Shown one piece after another: positions 1 to 10,600 of a DNA stretch of 64,000 nucleotides. The translations under genes and the position numbers were made by a program. Under the pieces are notes generated by a model, which was not told the origin of the DNA, made no database searches, and was given only the letters and a program-made list of their open reading frames with translations. This stretch comes from DYRB01 sp963845265 (GTDB taxonomy: Bacteria > Pseudomonadota > Gammaproteobacteria > Chromatiales > Chromatiaceae): NCBI GenBank assembly GCA_963845265.1, contig CAWJRN010000010.1, positions 1 to 64,000 on the forward strand, given 5' to 3'. Within the stretch, counting starts at the first letter, position 1; each line of letters begins with the position of its first letter.

Positions 1-33
1 CTGAACGATTTCGAGCGGATCGACTAGACCCTC

Positions 34-834
34 ATGAAAACGAATCAAAGCGTCCTACTTGCCGCATGCGTTTTGGCGGCAACACACCTCGCCATCGCCG
101 AGGACCAATCGGCCAGTGATCTGGCCAAGGCGGCCCAGAACCCGATCGCGAGCATGATCAGCCTTCCCATCCAGAGCAACATCAATTTCGATTGGGGGCC
201 GGAAGGCGATACCTTCGCGGTGACCAACATCCAGCCGGTGCTGCCCTTCAAGCTGAACGACGACTGGAATCTCGTCACGCGTACCATCCTGCCGGTCGTC
301 TCGCAGCCCAGGCTCACGCCTGAGCAAGACCGCAAGTGGGGCACCGGCGACACCCTCTTTACCGCCTTCTTTGTTCCGGTCGACTCCGGCGACTGGACCT
401 GGGGTGTCGGCCCAGTGGTGCAATTGCCGACCACCAGCGACCAGCGATTTGGGAAGAACGAGTGGGGTGCCGGCCTCTCGGCCGTAGCGCTCACCATGCC
501 GGGCCGCTGGGTCATGGGCGGTCTGGTCAGCAATGTCTGGGGGATCGACGAAGACCCGGGCGACGAGATCAACCTGTTCACCTTCCAGCCGTTCGTCAAC
601 TACAACTTCGACCGGGGCTGGTACCTCACCTTCTCCCCCATCGTCACCGCCGACTGGGAGGCGCCAAGCGGCCAGCAATGGACGGTGCCGATAGGGGGTG
701 GTGTCGGCAAGATCTTTAAGATTGGTTCGCAGGCGATGAACGCCCAGGTGCACTACTTCTACAACGTCGAGAAGCCGGACATCGTCGGCGACTCCAGCAT
801 CCGGCTGCAGCTGCAATTCATGTTTCCAAAATAG
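34..834 (+). CDS. outer-membrane beta-barrel protein (transporter-like, neuromedin U/MetA_deg-like)
   Basis: The 266-residue product starts with a clear signal peptide (about residues 1-22, cleavage after AIA). The rest has alternating aromatic and hydrophobic strands typical of a small outer-membrane barrel, ending in the aromatic-rich strand LQLQFMFPK. Repeated patterns such as NIQPVLPFKL, VGPVVQLPTT and FQPFVNYNF resemble proteins loosely annotated as neuromedin U or phenol-degradation-type meta barrels. The start at 34 is the only ATG that gives the signal peptide. The next gene starts 2 bases after the stop, so the two are probably cotranscribed. The transported substrate cannot be told from the sequence. 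Confidence 0.75.
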   Translation: MKTNQSVLLAACVLAATHLAIAEDQSASDLAKAAQNPIASMISLPIQSNINFDWGPEGDTFAVTNIQPVLPFKLNDDWNLVTRTILPVVSQPRLTPEQDRKWGTGDTLFTAFFVPVDSGDWTWGVGPVVQLPTTSDQRFGKNEWGAGLSAVALTMPGRWVMGGLVSNVWGIDEDPGDEINLFTFQPFVNYNFDRGWYLTFSPIVTADWEAPSGQQWTVPIGGGVGKIFKIGSQAMNAQVHYFYNVEKPDIVGDSSIRLQLQFMFPK

Positions 835-836
835 TC

Positions 837-1148
837 ATGACTGAAGAATCCCAAGCGCCTTTGGACAAGACCTATGACGAACTGAAGCAGCTTCGCGACG
901 AGATCAGGCTCAAGCTGCAACTGGGCGGTATGGAACTGCGCGACGAGTGGGAAGAGCTGGATGCCGAGTGGAGCACCTGGACCCACCAATTGGGAGAGCA
1001 GCTCGAGGCGAAGGCCGAGGATCTAGAGGACAAGCTGCGCGCGGCCGGCGGCGAAGACCTCCGCAAGATCGAGGTCGCAACCAAGCTGGAGATCAGCAAG
1101 CTGAAGCGCGGCTTCCAAGAAGTTGCCGACAAGCTGACCAAGGAATGA
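837..1148 (+). CDS. small coiled-coil protein of unknown function
   Basis: The 103-residue product is almost entirely charged amphipathic helix, rich in Glu, Lys, Leu and Asp, with heptad-like spacing through residues 12-100. There is no signal peptide or membrane segment, so it should be cytoplasmic. It begins 2 bases downstream of the preceding barrel gene, which suggests translational coupling. I do not recognise a named family. Its helical, apolipoprotein-like composition would suit a scaffold or stress-associated protein, but this is only composition. Confidence 0.6.
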   Translation: MTEESQAPLDKTYDELKQLRDEIRLKLQLGGMELRDEWEELDAEWSTWTHQLGEQLEAKAEDLEDKLRAAGGEDLRKIEVATKLEISKLKRGFQEVADKLTKE

Positions 1149-1483
1149 GTCCGGCGGAGACGGACAACGGCTGACGAGATCGCCAAGCCCATGAGCCCCT
1201 ATGCCGCCTCTAAAGGGTTGGAGGTGGCAAGGCGCGCTGGCGAGGCACTCTGTTTCCGCTCTCCTGCGCGTTATCAGCTCGCGATATTTCATACGACATC
1301 TCACGCGAAGGCGCGATGACGCGAAGGAAACTAAGCGCTTGGACAAGTTTTTCGATGCGATGCGTCGTTTGCAACAAACAGGCCCGCAGGTCAACTTGTC
1401 AGCAAGATCCATGATCTTCGCGGCTTCGCGGCTTCGCGTGAAACATCCTGGCTAGAGCGCACCTGCGCAGAGGAGTATCCCCA
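1149..1483. other. intergenic region carrying an inverted repeat
   Basis: No convincing gene is seen in these 335 bases. The main content is the inverted repeat at 1299-1443, described separately. A weak purine-rich stretch near 1470-1477 may be the ribosome binding site of the CorA gene. Confidence 0.5.
1299..1443. repeat. inverted repeat of the CACGCGAAG type
   Basis: The left arm (1299-1328) reads TCTCACGCGAAGGCGCG followed by more GCGAAG units. The right arm (1416-1443) reads CTTCGCGGCTTCGCGGCTTC and then GCGTGAAAC, which is its approximate reverse complement. The arms are imperfect and made of a GCGAAG-like submotif repeated about every 8 bases. Short palindromic elements of this kind are scattered through intergenic regions in many proteobacteria; their mobility is unproven. 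Confidence 0.55.
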
Positions 1484-2452
1484 ATGACCGTCAAGGCCTA
1501 TCAGATCGACGCCGACCGCCACCTCGTTCCCATTGACCCGGAGCAGACCGCCGAGTGGTCGCGGGAGCCGGACGGCGTGCTCTGGCTGGACGTCGAAGGA
1601 CCGGACCAGTCGGACAGGGCGGCCTGGCTGGATCGCCTCGGGATCGACGGGCTGGCCCGCCGGCTCTGTCTGGACGGCGGCGACCGGCCGGGGCTCTACC
1701 CGCTGAAGGAGGAGGTCGTCCTCGTCATCCCCGTGCTGCCCGAGGCAGTGGATCAGCCCGAGGTGCAGCATCTCACCTGCCTTTGCCGGGAGGGGCTGCT
1801 GCTGACGCTGCACGAATGCCCTCTGGTGACCGATGACCGACTCGCCGAGATCGCCTATGCGGATGCGTGGCTGTCGGAGCGCAGCATTCCCGCGTTGCTC
1901 TCCGCGGTGCTCATCGACCTGTCGATGGACGACCTGCGCCTGACCGGCGAACTGCGCTCGTCGATCATCGCGTTGGAGGAGCGGATGGAGCGTGCCCCTG
2001 AATCGGTAGAGGCGCAGCACATCCTGGACTTGCGCGGAGACGTGCTGACCCTGGCCGCGGCGGTGGGCGATCTGCTGCCCATCGTCCAGGCGCTGATCGC
2101 CACTAGTCGTCCCTTTTTCCGGCTGGATGGGGCACGCGACTTCATGCAATGCGCGTTGGTCAATCTGCAGGCCGCGGACGGGCAGCTGACCTGGCTGGAC
2201 GGCCGCGTGTCGGCCCTGCGGGCCGGTTTTGAAATGCATGCCCAAGAGCAGGTCAACCGTCGCCTCAACATGTTGACCGTCCTGTCCGCCATCTTCATGC
2301 CCGTGACCCTGCTGGCGAGCATCTGGGGCATGAACTTCGCGACCATGCCCGAGCTTGGGCTGCCCTACGCCTACCCCATAGCCCTGGGTGTCATGGTCGC
2401 CGTCGGCACCGGCATGTACCTGTTCTTCCGCAAGACCGGGTGGTTCGATTGA
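1484..2452 (+). CDS. CorA-family divalent metal transporter (ZntB-like)
   Basis: The 322-residue product has the CorA layout: a soluble N-terminal domain with a long helical region (about residues 130-260), then two C-terminal membrane segments (about 263-283 and 293-315). The family signature GMN is at residues 282-284 (IWGMNFATMPEL), at the mouth of the pore. The usual acidic loop after GMN is short here. Known members move Mg2+, Co2+, Ni2+ or, for ZntB, Zn2+ across the inner membrane as pentamers. The sequence alone does not decide the metal; divergence from the classical MPEL loop region favours the ZntB-like branch. A potassium channel gene follows 23 bases later. Confidence 0.85.
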   Translation: MTVKAYQIDADRHLVPIDPEQTAEWSREPDGVLWLDVEGPDQSDRAAWLDRLGIDGLARRLCLDGGDRPGLYPLKEEVVLVIPVLPEAVDQPEVQHLTCLCREGLLLTLHECPLVTDDRLAEIAYADAWLSERSIPALLSAVLIDLSMDDLRLTGELRSSIIALEERMERAPESVEAQHILDLRGDVLTLAAAVGDLLPIVQALIATSRPFFRLDGARDFMQCALVNLQAADGQLTWLDGRVSALRAGFEMHAQEQVNRRLNMLTVLSAIFMPVTLLASIWGMNFATMPELGLPYAYPIALGVMVAVGTGMYLFFRKTGWFD

Positions 2453-2475
2453 ACGGCTCAACCGGGAGACGAGAC

Positions 2476-3177
2476 ATGGGCACCGACGCACGCAAAGCAC
2501 CTCGACGGGACCGCGGCAACTTCCTGTATCTGTTTACCGCGCTGCTCGTCTTCACCGTCGTGGCGCCGGTGATGGAGGTCGCCTTGCCGACGCTCGGCGG
2601 CCTCTTCGCCGAGGTCTCGCTGTCGCTGACCCTGGTCATCGCGCTGTGGAGTCTGCGAGCGGCGCGCCCTGTCTTTGTCGCCGGGCTGTTGCTGATCGCG
2701 GTCAACATCCTCGCCACAGCGGTCTGGATGCTGGCGGGTCAGGCAGCCGCCGGCGTCTTCGCGCATCTGAGCGGTCTGTGCTTTCTCATGCTCGCCGCGG
2801 TGGTGGCCGTGCGCGCGATCTTCCTGCCGGGACCGGTCGATCTGAACAAGGTCACCGGCTCGCTCTGTGTCTACCTGCTCATCGGCATCGCCTGGGCCGA
2901 GCTCTACCAACTGCTGCACGCCTACGACCCTGGCTCCTTCGCCGGTGTCGCCGAGCAACATGGACATGCGCTGTCCTGGCGCTTCCTGTATTTCAGCTTC
3001 GTCACCCTGACGACGCTCGGCTATGGCGACGTGCTGCCGCTGACCATCTACGCCCAGACCCTGACGGCGACGGAGACGGTCATCGGTCAGTTCTATCTGG
3101 CGGTCCTCGTCGCTGTCCTGGTCAGCGCGTACTTGAGTGACGCGCGAGGCGGTACGGACGCCGGTGCGGGGGATTGA
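2476..3177 (+). CDS. potassium ion channel family protein
   Basis: The 233-residue protein has several hydrophobic segments and a C-terminal pore module with the selectivity filter LTTLGYGDVLP (GYGD at residues 182-185), followed by a final membrane helix. The GYGD filter is the hallmark of K+ channels of the ion_trans_2 family. I chose the ATG at 2476 because GGGAGACGAG sits just upstream; an in-frame GTG at 2440 is possible but lies inside the CorA gene. No cytoplasmic RCK domain is present. A related channel gene, broken by two frameshifts, lies at 33736-34431 on the other strand. Confidence 0.82.
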   Translation: MGTDARKAPRRDRGNFLYLFTALLVFTVVAPVMEVALPTLGGLFAEVSLSLTLVIALWSLRAARPVFVAGLLLIAVNILATAVWMLAGQAAAGVFAHLSGLCFLMLAAVVAVRAIFLPGPVDLNKVTGSLCVYLLIGIAWAELYQLLHAYDPGSFAGVAEQHGHALSWRFLYFSFVTLTTLGYGDVLPLTIYAQTLTATETVIGQFYLAVLVAVLVSAYLSDARGGTDAGAGD

Positions 3178-3227
3178 GCAGCGGAATCGCGAATTAACGA
3201 GTCAACAGCAACCGGCTCGTCTTTTTG

Positions 3228-3313
3228 AACTACGAAACACGCGAAACACGCGAAAAAGCGCAGATTGCGCAAGAAGCGTGCCTCTATTTCGCGCATTTTG
3301 CGTGCTTCCTAGT
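3228..3313. repeat. palindromic repeat, copy 1 (CTACGAAACACGCGAAA type)
   Basis: The left arm reads AACTACGAAACACGCGAAAC and the right arm ATTTCGCGCATTTTGCGTGC followed by a degenerate TTCCTAGTT. The same element recurs at 27237-27335 with a better preserved right end. It lies between the potassium channel gene and the lipoprotein hydrolase gene. Confidence 0.6.
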
Positions 3314-3345
3314 TACTTCTTTCCGGAAGAGCATCTAGGTTTTTT
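3308..3345 (+). terminator. rho-independent terminator candidate after the potassium channel gene
   Basis: CCTAG (3308-3312) pairs with CTAGG (3335-3339). Inside it TCTTTCCGGAAGA forms a nested stem, and six T residues follow directly (3340-3345). The position, 130 bases after the channel stop codon, suits an end of transcription before the hydrolase operon. It overlaps the end of the palindromic repeat. Confidence 0.55.
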
Positions 3346-3430
3346 CTGAACCGTTAATAATTCCGGCAGGCTCTTCCTGTTCCATGCAATCACGTACCGA
3401 AGCACAGCCGTCGGCACCGAGGCGATAGCC

Positions 3431-4687
3431 ATGACAAGCACAAGACTGTTCCTCTCACTGCTGGCCGTCCTTCTGATCGCCGGTTGTGCCGGTCATCCGA
3501 AGCTGATCCCGACGCCAAGCCTGTATGAGGCGTCCGCGATCCCACTGTTCAGCGATCTTTCGCCGGAATTACAGGGCGAAAAGGTCGAAGTCCTGTACGC
3601 GACGGACCGCCGGCCCGAACGCAACGATGCAGGGGAGCTCGTCGGCTACGGCAGCGAGCGATCCACCTCCACTGCGCTCGGTTCGGCCGTCGTCGAGATC
3701 GAATCCAAGAAAGGCGAGGCGACGGACTCGTCGCGTCCGCGAATCGAGCTGGGCCGGGTCGATGAGCTGGTTCGCTTTCCCGAGACGCCCTACCTTTATC
3801 GCGCCACCGACCAGGGCCGAATCGAGATTGACCAAGCGACCGCGCTGGAACTCGAACAGGCCAAGGACCGGGCAAGAGAAGCCATCCTCACGCGGCTGGC
3901 ACTGACCCCGAAAAAGGCAGTCTTCGTCGATGTGCACGGTGTTGCGACGGCGTTCGACGACGCCGTTCTCGATCTGGCCTCTTTCTGGCACTTCCTTGGC
4001 CGCGAGGGGGTTCCCATCGCCTATACCTGGCCGGCGGGCAGCAAGGGGCTCCTGTTCTACACCGTCGATCGCGAATCCGGCGAGTTCACGGTGCTGCATC
4101 TGAAGGAGTTTCTGCGCCTGCTGGTCGATATTCCCGAGGTTGAGCGCATCCACATCACCGCCCACAGCCGCGGGACGGACGTGGTGGTGACGGCGCTGCG
4201 GGAGCTGATCATCGAGACAAGGGCCAAGGGACTCGATCCCCGCGAGCATCTGAAGATCGAGAACCTGGTCCTCGCGGCGGCGGACATTGATCTGGACATC
4301 GACATGCAGCGCATCGAGGGCGAGGCCATGACACCCGCGTTCGGCCGCGTGACCCTCTACATCAATACGCGGGATCGGGCGCTGGCGGCGGCGAGGGGAC
4401 TGTTCAAGAGCGGGCAACGCCTCGGCAGCGTGGACCTGACACAACTGAACGAGCGTCAACGCGAGCTTGTGCGCCGGGCTGACAACCTCGACGTCATCGC
4501 CTACGAGGGCAAGGGCGGCGGTCTCTTCCGGCACGGTTATTACGAGGACCCGGCGGTGAGCGCCGATATCCTCATGTTGCTGCGCTACGGCTGGCGACCC
4601 GGCGAGGGGGAGCGTCAGGGACTGGAGCGACTCGGTGAGAATACCTGGCGTATCGACACCGCGTATTGGGATGAGGTGCTGCCATGA
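3431..4687 (+). CDS. lipoprotein alpha/beta hydrolase, DUF900 family
   Basis: The 418-residue product begins with a lipoprotein signal peptide (lipobox LIAGC, Cys19). The core has the DUF900 pattern: the early VEVLYATDRRP segment, a VFVDVHGVATAF strand near residue 160, and the nucleophile elbow HITAHSRGTDVV with Ser246 in the A-H-S-R-G variant. Members are serine hydrolases of unknown substrate; the lipid anchor predicts an envelope location. Its stop codon overlaps the start of the following MscS-type gene by 4 bases (ATGA), so the two are translationally coupled. Confidence 0.78.
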   Translation: MTSTRLFLSLLAVLLIAGCAGHPKLIPTPSLYEASAIPLFSDLSPELQGEKVEVLYATDRRPERNDAGELVGYGSERSTSTALGSAVVEIESKKGEATDSSRPRIELGRVDELVRFPETPYLYRATDQGRIEIDQATALELEQAKDRAREAILTRLALTPKKAVFVDVHGVATAFDDAVLDLASFWHFLGREGVPIAYTWPAGSKGLLFYTVDRESGEFTVLHLKEFLRLLVDIPEVERIHITAHSRGTDVVVTALRELIIETRAKGLDPREHLKIENLVLAAADIDLDIDMQRIEGEAMTPAFGRVTLYINTRDRALAAARGLFKSGQRLGSVDLTQLNERQRELVRRADNLDVIAYEGKGGGLFRHGYYEDPAVSADILMLLRYGWRPGEGERQGLERLGENTWRIDTAYWDEVLP

Positions 4688-6520
4688 TTCGGTTGGCGAT
4701 TGCCCTGGCGCTGTTGCTGGTCGCGAGCCATGCCGGCGCCGATCACCCACTCAAGCCGCCCGACACCTCGAGCCCGCGGGCGACGCTCGAGAGCTTCCTG
4801 GCGCTGACCGAGCAGGCCGCGAGCCGCTACTACGCCTTCCGCAACGCCCCCAGTCCGGCCACGCAGAAGGCCCTGTGGCAGGTTTCCGAGAAGGCGGCGC
4901 GGCTGTTCGATCTGAGCCAGGTCGTGCCTGCCGCCCGCCCCAAGGTTGCCGATGAGACCTTCTACCTGCTCTGGGATGTGATCGCCCGCTTGGAGCTGCC
5001 CGACCTCGACGGAATCCCCGCTGAGCCCGTCGTCCAGGAAGGCGTTGAGGGGGCCGTTCAACCCATGCGGTGGCGCATCCCGGATACCGAGATCACGATC
5101 ATCCGAATCTCGGAGGGGGAGCACGCCGGCGAGTTCCGATTCAGTTCGGACACGGTCAAGGACGCGCGTCGCTTCTATGAAGCAGTGCTTGAGCTGCCTT
5201 ACCGGCGACCGATGCCCATCGAGGACGTCTATCGCGTCAACCAGCTGTTCACCGGCTGGATGATTCCGATGGCCTGGGTCGAGGCACTTCCCGGCTGGGC
5301 GAAAACCCTCCTGTACGGGCAGGTGCTCTGGAAGTGGTTCGCCCTGGCGGTGCCGATGGGGCTCGCGCTGGGCGCGATCTATCGCGCTCTACCGCTGGGG
5401 CAGGCGCAAGCCCTGGAACGGCACCCTGGGTCGTTATCTGCGCTACATTACCGCGCCGCTGGCCGTTCTGCTCCTGGCGCCGCTCCTGCAATACCTTGCC
5501 TGGCAGCAGATCAATATCACCAGCGACACGGCCCAGCTGCCGATCTACTTCCTCAAGGTCGCCGAGGGCTTGGCGGCGGTTTGGATCGTTTGGCTCACCG
5601 CGAGCTGGATTGCCGAGGCGATGATCGCCCAACTGCCCAGAATCAGCTCGAAGGGTTTGGACGCCCACCTGATTCGCCTCGCCGCCCGCTCTATCGGCTT
5701 CGGAGCGGTAGTGGTCCTGCTTTTCCGTGTCGCCCACGCGGTCGGGATCCCGGTGTACGGCCTGGTTGCCGGCGCCGGCGTGGGCGGCCTGGCCGTTGCC
5801 TTGGCCGCGCGGAGCACGCTGGAGAACTTCATGGGCACGCTCAATCTCTACGCCGACCGACCGGTTAGGGTCGGCGATTTCTGCCGCTACGGCGAGGACC
5901 CGTCCCCGGGCTGGCTGCGCATCGGCACCATCGAGGAGATCGGTCTGCGCTCCACCCGCCTCCGCGGCATCGATCGCACCGTCACCACCATTCCCAACGC
6001 CGAGTTCTCCAATATGGAGATCATCAACCTGACCAAGCGCGATCGCATGGTGTTCCGCCCGACGCTTGGCCCTGCGCTACGAGACCACGCGGCAACCAGC
6101 TGCGCTTCGTGGTCGGCCAAGCTGCGTGAGCTGCTCCTCGCCCATCCCCGTGTCACCGACGACCCGGCGCGGGTGCGCTTCGCGGGCTTCGCGGACTACG
6201 CAATGAACGTGGAGATCTTCGCCTACGTCAATACGGCGGATTGGAACGAGTTCCTCGCCATCCAGGAAGACATCCATCTGCGCATCCTGGACATCGTCGA
6301 GAGCGCCGGGACCGGCTTTGCCGTTCCCTCGCGCACCCTCTACCACACCCGCGACGCCGGGCTCAACGCCGAACGCAGTCAGGACGCCGAGAAGGAGGTG
6401 CGCGAGTGGGCCGCGGCCCACGAGCTGCCGTTCCCCGAGTTTGCCGCCGATCATCGCGACCGGATCATGGATACCCTGGACTATCCGCCCGAGGGATCCC
6501 CCGGTGCCGATCGCGGCTGA
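4684..6520 (+). CDS. mechanosensitive channel, MscS family (frameshifted)
   Basis: The first frame starts at 4684 with a signal peptide (cleaved after AGA) and a periplasmic domain of about 210 residues. Near 5390 the reading frame must move by one base to continue with YRWGRRKPWNGTLG, further membrane helices and the MscS pore-lining region GLVAGAGVGGLAVALAARST, followed by the beta domain (GTIEEIGLRSTRLR). A second disturbed patch at 6070-6120 looks like three single-base additions that cancel; removing one C at each restores LGLRYETT and QLRFVVGKLRELL. The family releases solutes during hypo-osmotic shock. Whether the breaks are real or sequencing errors cannot be decided here. Confidence 0.75.
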
Positions 6521-6541
6521 CAGCAGACAGAGGGCAGGCCG

Positions 6542-7604
6542 ATGACTCCATTCATGTCCAATCTCGATCTGCTGCGAGCGCTTGTCGTCGCGACGGCCGT
6601 GGTCGCCGTGCCGATCCTGCTGTTTGGTCCGGAACCGGCAAGCGCCGACGTCGTGATCATGCACAACGGCGACCGCATGACCGGCGACCTGATCCGCCAA
6701 GACGCCGGCCGGCTCAAGCTGAAGACGGCCTACGCGGGAACCCTGGACATCGACTGGGAGCAGGTGTCCGAGGTCAGGCTGGACGAGCCGCAGGAGGTCC
6801 TGCTGGATGACGAGCGGGTGCTGCAGGTCAGGGCCGTGTCGCGCGAGGATGATCGATTGACGCTCCTGCAGGAGCCGCCGTCGGAGCCGATGACGGTCGA
6901 GCCGGCGCGCGTCAAGGTGATCGAGCCCGAGCCCTGGGAGCTCGGCGAGGGCCATCGTCTCAACGGAAGGGTCAATTTCGCGCTCAAGAACGAGCGCGGC
7001 AACAGCCGACAAGAACGAGACCGATTTCGACTTCCAGCTGGGCTACCGCCGGCGCTGGCATCGTTTCGAGAGTTGGGGGGAGCTCGAGTACGACACCAAT
7101 AGCGGCAGCAAGACCACCGACAAGTGGAGCCTGGACAACAATTACCGCCGCCTGTTCGACAGCCCCTGGTACGGCTCCGCCTGGCTCTTCTTTAAGCATG
7201 ACCTCTTCGACGATCTGCGGCTGCGTTTCCTCACCGGCCCGGCCCTGGGTTACACCTTTGATGAACGCCCGACGCGTAATCTGCGCGCGGAGGCCGGCGT
7301 GTTCTACGTGAACGACGATTTCTACGACGATGACGACGAGCAGTACTGGGGACCGGGCTGGTACATCGATTACGACCAGCTCGTCTGGCGGGGGCGTCTC
7401 CAGCCCTATCACAAACAGTATGGCGTTGTGGCCGCCGATGGCTCGGACAGCAGACTCTGGCGCTCCTGGACCGGAATCCGTGTTCCCCTGGCGGGAGGCT
7501 TCGTCGGCAGCCTCGAGTACGAGATCGACTACGAAAGCGAGCGCCCCGTAAAAACCAAGTCCACGGACACGACGCTCCGGCTCAAGCTCGGTTACCAATG
7601 GTGA
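6542..7604 (+). CDS. DUF481 family outer-membrane protein (frameshifted)
   Basis: The first frame (6542 to about 7005) encodes a signal peptide, the DUF481-type start DVVIMHNGDRMTGDLI and a soluble N-terminal part. A one-base shift near 7005 is needed to continue with KNETDFDFQLGYRRRWHRF and repeated barrel strands such as WSLDNNYRRLF and FLTGPALGYTF, ending in LRLKLGYQW with a terminal aromatic residue as expected for an outer-membrane barrel. The corrected length is about 353 residues. It starts 21 bases after the MscS-type gene and is probably in the same operon. Function is unknown. Confidence 0.72.
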
Positions 7605-7697
7605 CGGGCGCGTGAGCGATCGACCAAAAAAGGCAGTACGCTGTTCCCACAATGCCTTGCCCGGAGCGGGTGAGCGCAAGCGAGAGGTACAGATCAC

Positions 7698-10600
7698 TTG
7701 ATCTCAAAGCGTGTCGTTGAAGTATTCCGGATCCCATCAACCCTCCGCAACGACGGCCCGAACGGGTACCGCGCGGCGGCGGACTCGCTCGCCACTGCAG
7801 GACGAGCGCCCCCTCCTGGACTGCAGAGCCTGTTGTCCATCGCCGCCTTCGTATTGCTTCTGACCATGCAGCCCGCCCTGTGCGAGGGTGCACCGGACAC
7901 GACCGCACCCCCCGGGTCCGTCACTGAAGAGGTCCTCGAGGCTAAGATCCAGGAGGTCGAGGCTGAAACGGGCATCGAGGAAGAGGCGAAAACGAAGCTG
8001 GTGGAGCTCTACCGCAAGGCGCTGAGCAACCTGCAGACGGCGACCTCGAACGCCCGGGCGGCGGAAGACTTCCGGCGGGCGGCGGAGACCGCCCCCGCCG
8101 AGGTGCAAGCGCTGCGCGAGGAGTTGGACGAAGCAGACGCTACGCCCCCGGAAGACACCCTGGACCTCGACCTGTCGACCCCCCTGCGCCAGATCGAGCA
8201 GCTGCTGCAGAAGGAGAAGGCCGATCTCGCGGCGGTGGACGCCAGGCGCGCGGACTTCGAGAAGCGGCTCGAGGAGGAGGCGGGCCGCCCGGCGCTGATC
8301 CGGCAACGCCTCACCGAGGCCAAGCTGCAGCAGGAGGAGGTCGCCACCCAGCTCAAGCTGCCGCCCCCCGCCGACGAGGGCCCGGCCACGTCGGAGGCCA
8401 GGCGCTGGGCGCTGGAGACCGGTTCCGATGCGTTGAGCACCGAGATCAAGATGCTCGACCAGGAGCTGCTGAGTCAGCCCGCGCGGGTCGACCTGCTGCA
8501 AGGCCAAGCGGGACAAGGCGGCCGCCAGCGTCGAGTGGGTGGGTGCCCGCGTGAAGATGCTCGACGAGCTGGTCAACCGCAAGCGCCAGGAGGAGGCGGA
8601 GCAGGCCAGGGCCGAGGCGGAGGCGACCCGGCGCGAGGCGCAGGGCAAGCACCCCTTGGTGCTGGGTCTCGCCGAGCGCAATGCGGCGCTGTCCGAGGCG
8701 CTGGTGCAGGCGGCGCCAGGGCAGAATGCGCTGGCCGAACAGACGGAGCAGACGGACAAGCTGGCGCGCCGGATCGAGACCCAGTTCAAGAGCGCAAGGG
8801 ACACCGTCGCGATCGGCGGCCTGAGCCAGGAGCTGGGACGGATACTCCAGCAGCAGCGCCGCTCCCTGCCCGACCTGCGCGACTACCGTCGCGCGGCCCG
8901 GGAGCGCAAGGACAAGGCTGTCGAGATCGGTGTGCGGCGCCTGCGCCACTTGGAGGAGGAGAACCGACTGCGCGATCTGGATGCCTACCTGGCCGAGCTG
9001 ATGGCCGGGACGGACGCACGGGGGCGGCCGTCGAACAGACGCCGCTGGTGCAAGGGCAGCTCCGCGAGCTCGCGGTCGATCGCCAGGGGCTGCTGGAGAA
9101 GGCCATCGCGGCCGACGACGTCTACCTGCGCAGGCTCGGCGAGCTGGAATCGGCCCAGCAGCGGTTGCTGGATGCGGTCGCGGACTACGACGCCTTCCTC
9201 GACGAGCACCTGCTGTGGGTGCGCAATACCTCGCTGTTCCAGCTCGACCAGGCCAGCGCCATGGCGGTCCAAATGGGGCGGGTCCTTTCACCCGCAGGGT
9301 GGCGCCAGGTGGCGCGGACGATCAGCCTATCAGGCGACGCACTCCCCCGTCTACGCCCTGCTCGCCGTGGCGCTCGCCCTGTCGCTGTGGGGCCGCAGGC
9401 GCCTGATTGCGGTGATTCGGGGCCTGAGCGACAAGCTCGGCAAGCCGACCACCGACCACTTCGGCTACACGCTCTTGGCCCTCGGGCTGACGGCGATCGC
9501 GGCCGCGCCCTGGCCGCTGCTGGTGGCGGCGACCGGCTGGCAGCTCAAGGTGTCGGCCGAGGCCACGGACTTCACCACCGCGGTGGGTGCTGCGCTGCTC
9601 GCTTTCGCGATTCAGTTCTACTGGCTGCGCCTGTTCCGCCTGATCTGCATGACAGACGGGCTCGCCGCCGCGCACTTTCGCTGGCCCGAGTCCAGTCTGC
9701 GGCTGCTGCGCTCGCAGCTCCAGCAGCTCAGCTGGATCTTCCTGCCTGCCGCGCTCGCGGCCATGGTCGCCGCGAGACTAGATCCCCTCGACGCCGGCTG
9801 GGCGCTCGGGATGATCCCCTCGCTGATCGCGATGGGGTCCCTGGCCGTCGCCTTCGCGCGGTTGCTGCACCCGCGGCGGGGGGTCTTGGCGGAGTACATG
9901 CGTCATCGGCAGCGGCGGACCTTCAAGCAACTGCAACGGCTCTGGTATCCGCTGCTGGTGGTCTATCCCATCGCGCTGGGGGTACTGGCCCTGTTGGGTT
10001 ATCTCTACACCGCGGGCACCTTGAGCGTTCTGCTCCTGGATACCGCCTGGTTCCTGGTGGAGCTGATCCTGTTGGCGGCGCTGGGGCAGCGCTGGCTGCT
10101 GGTCGCGCGCCGGCGACTCGCATTCGATGCGGCGATGGAGCGGCGCCAGGCCGAGGAGGCAGGAGCGGCGCTCCGAAACGGCACCGCACGTCGGGGAGGA
10201 AGGCAGCCCCTTCGAGGCCGAAGAGCCGGAGGTGGACCTGGTCGCCCTCAGCGACAAGAGCCACAAGCTGCTCAACACGGCCATCCTGTTCTACGGGTTC
10301 TTCGGTCTGTGGCTGCTCTGGTCGGACCTCTTTCCGGCGCTGCGCATCCTCGACCAGATCACCCTCTGGCATCACACCGTCACGGTCGACGGCGAGGCGC
10401 AGGTCCTGCCCGTCACCCTGGCAAGTGTCGGGCTGGCCCTGTTCTATGCGGTCATCACCGTCATTCTCGCCAAGCAGCTGCCGGCGGTGCTGGAGATCAT
10501 CCTGCTCAAGTTCTCCGAGATGCCGGCGGGCAGCCGTTACACCGTCACCACCCTGACCAACTACGTCATCGTCACCGCCGGCGCCGTGCTGGTGTTCCAG

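Noticed and set aside
1201..1455. 84-codon open frame between the coiled-coil gene and corA
   Set aside because: It crosses both arms of the inverted repeat at 1299-1443 and has no protein-like composition or ribosome site; treated as chance.
7737..8804. Long minus-strand open frame opposite the MscK-type gene
   Set aside because: It is the shadow of the coiled-coil coding strand; the plus-strand frames carry the conserved domains.
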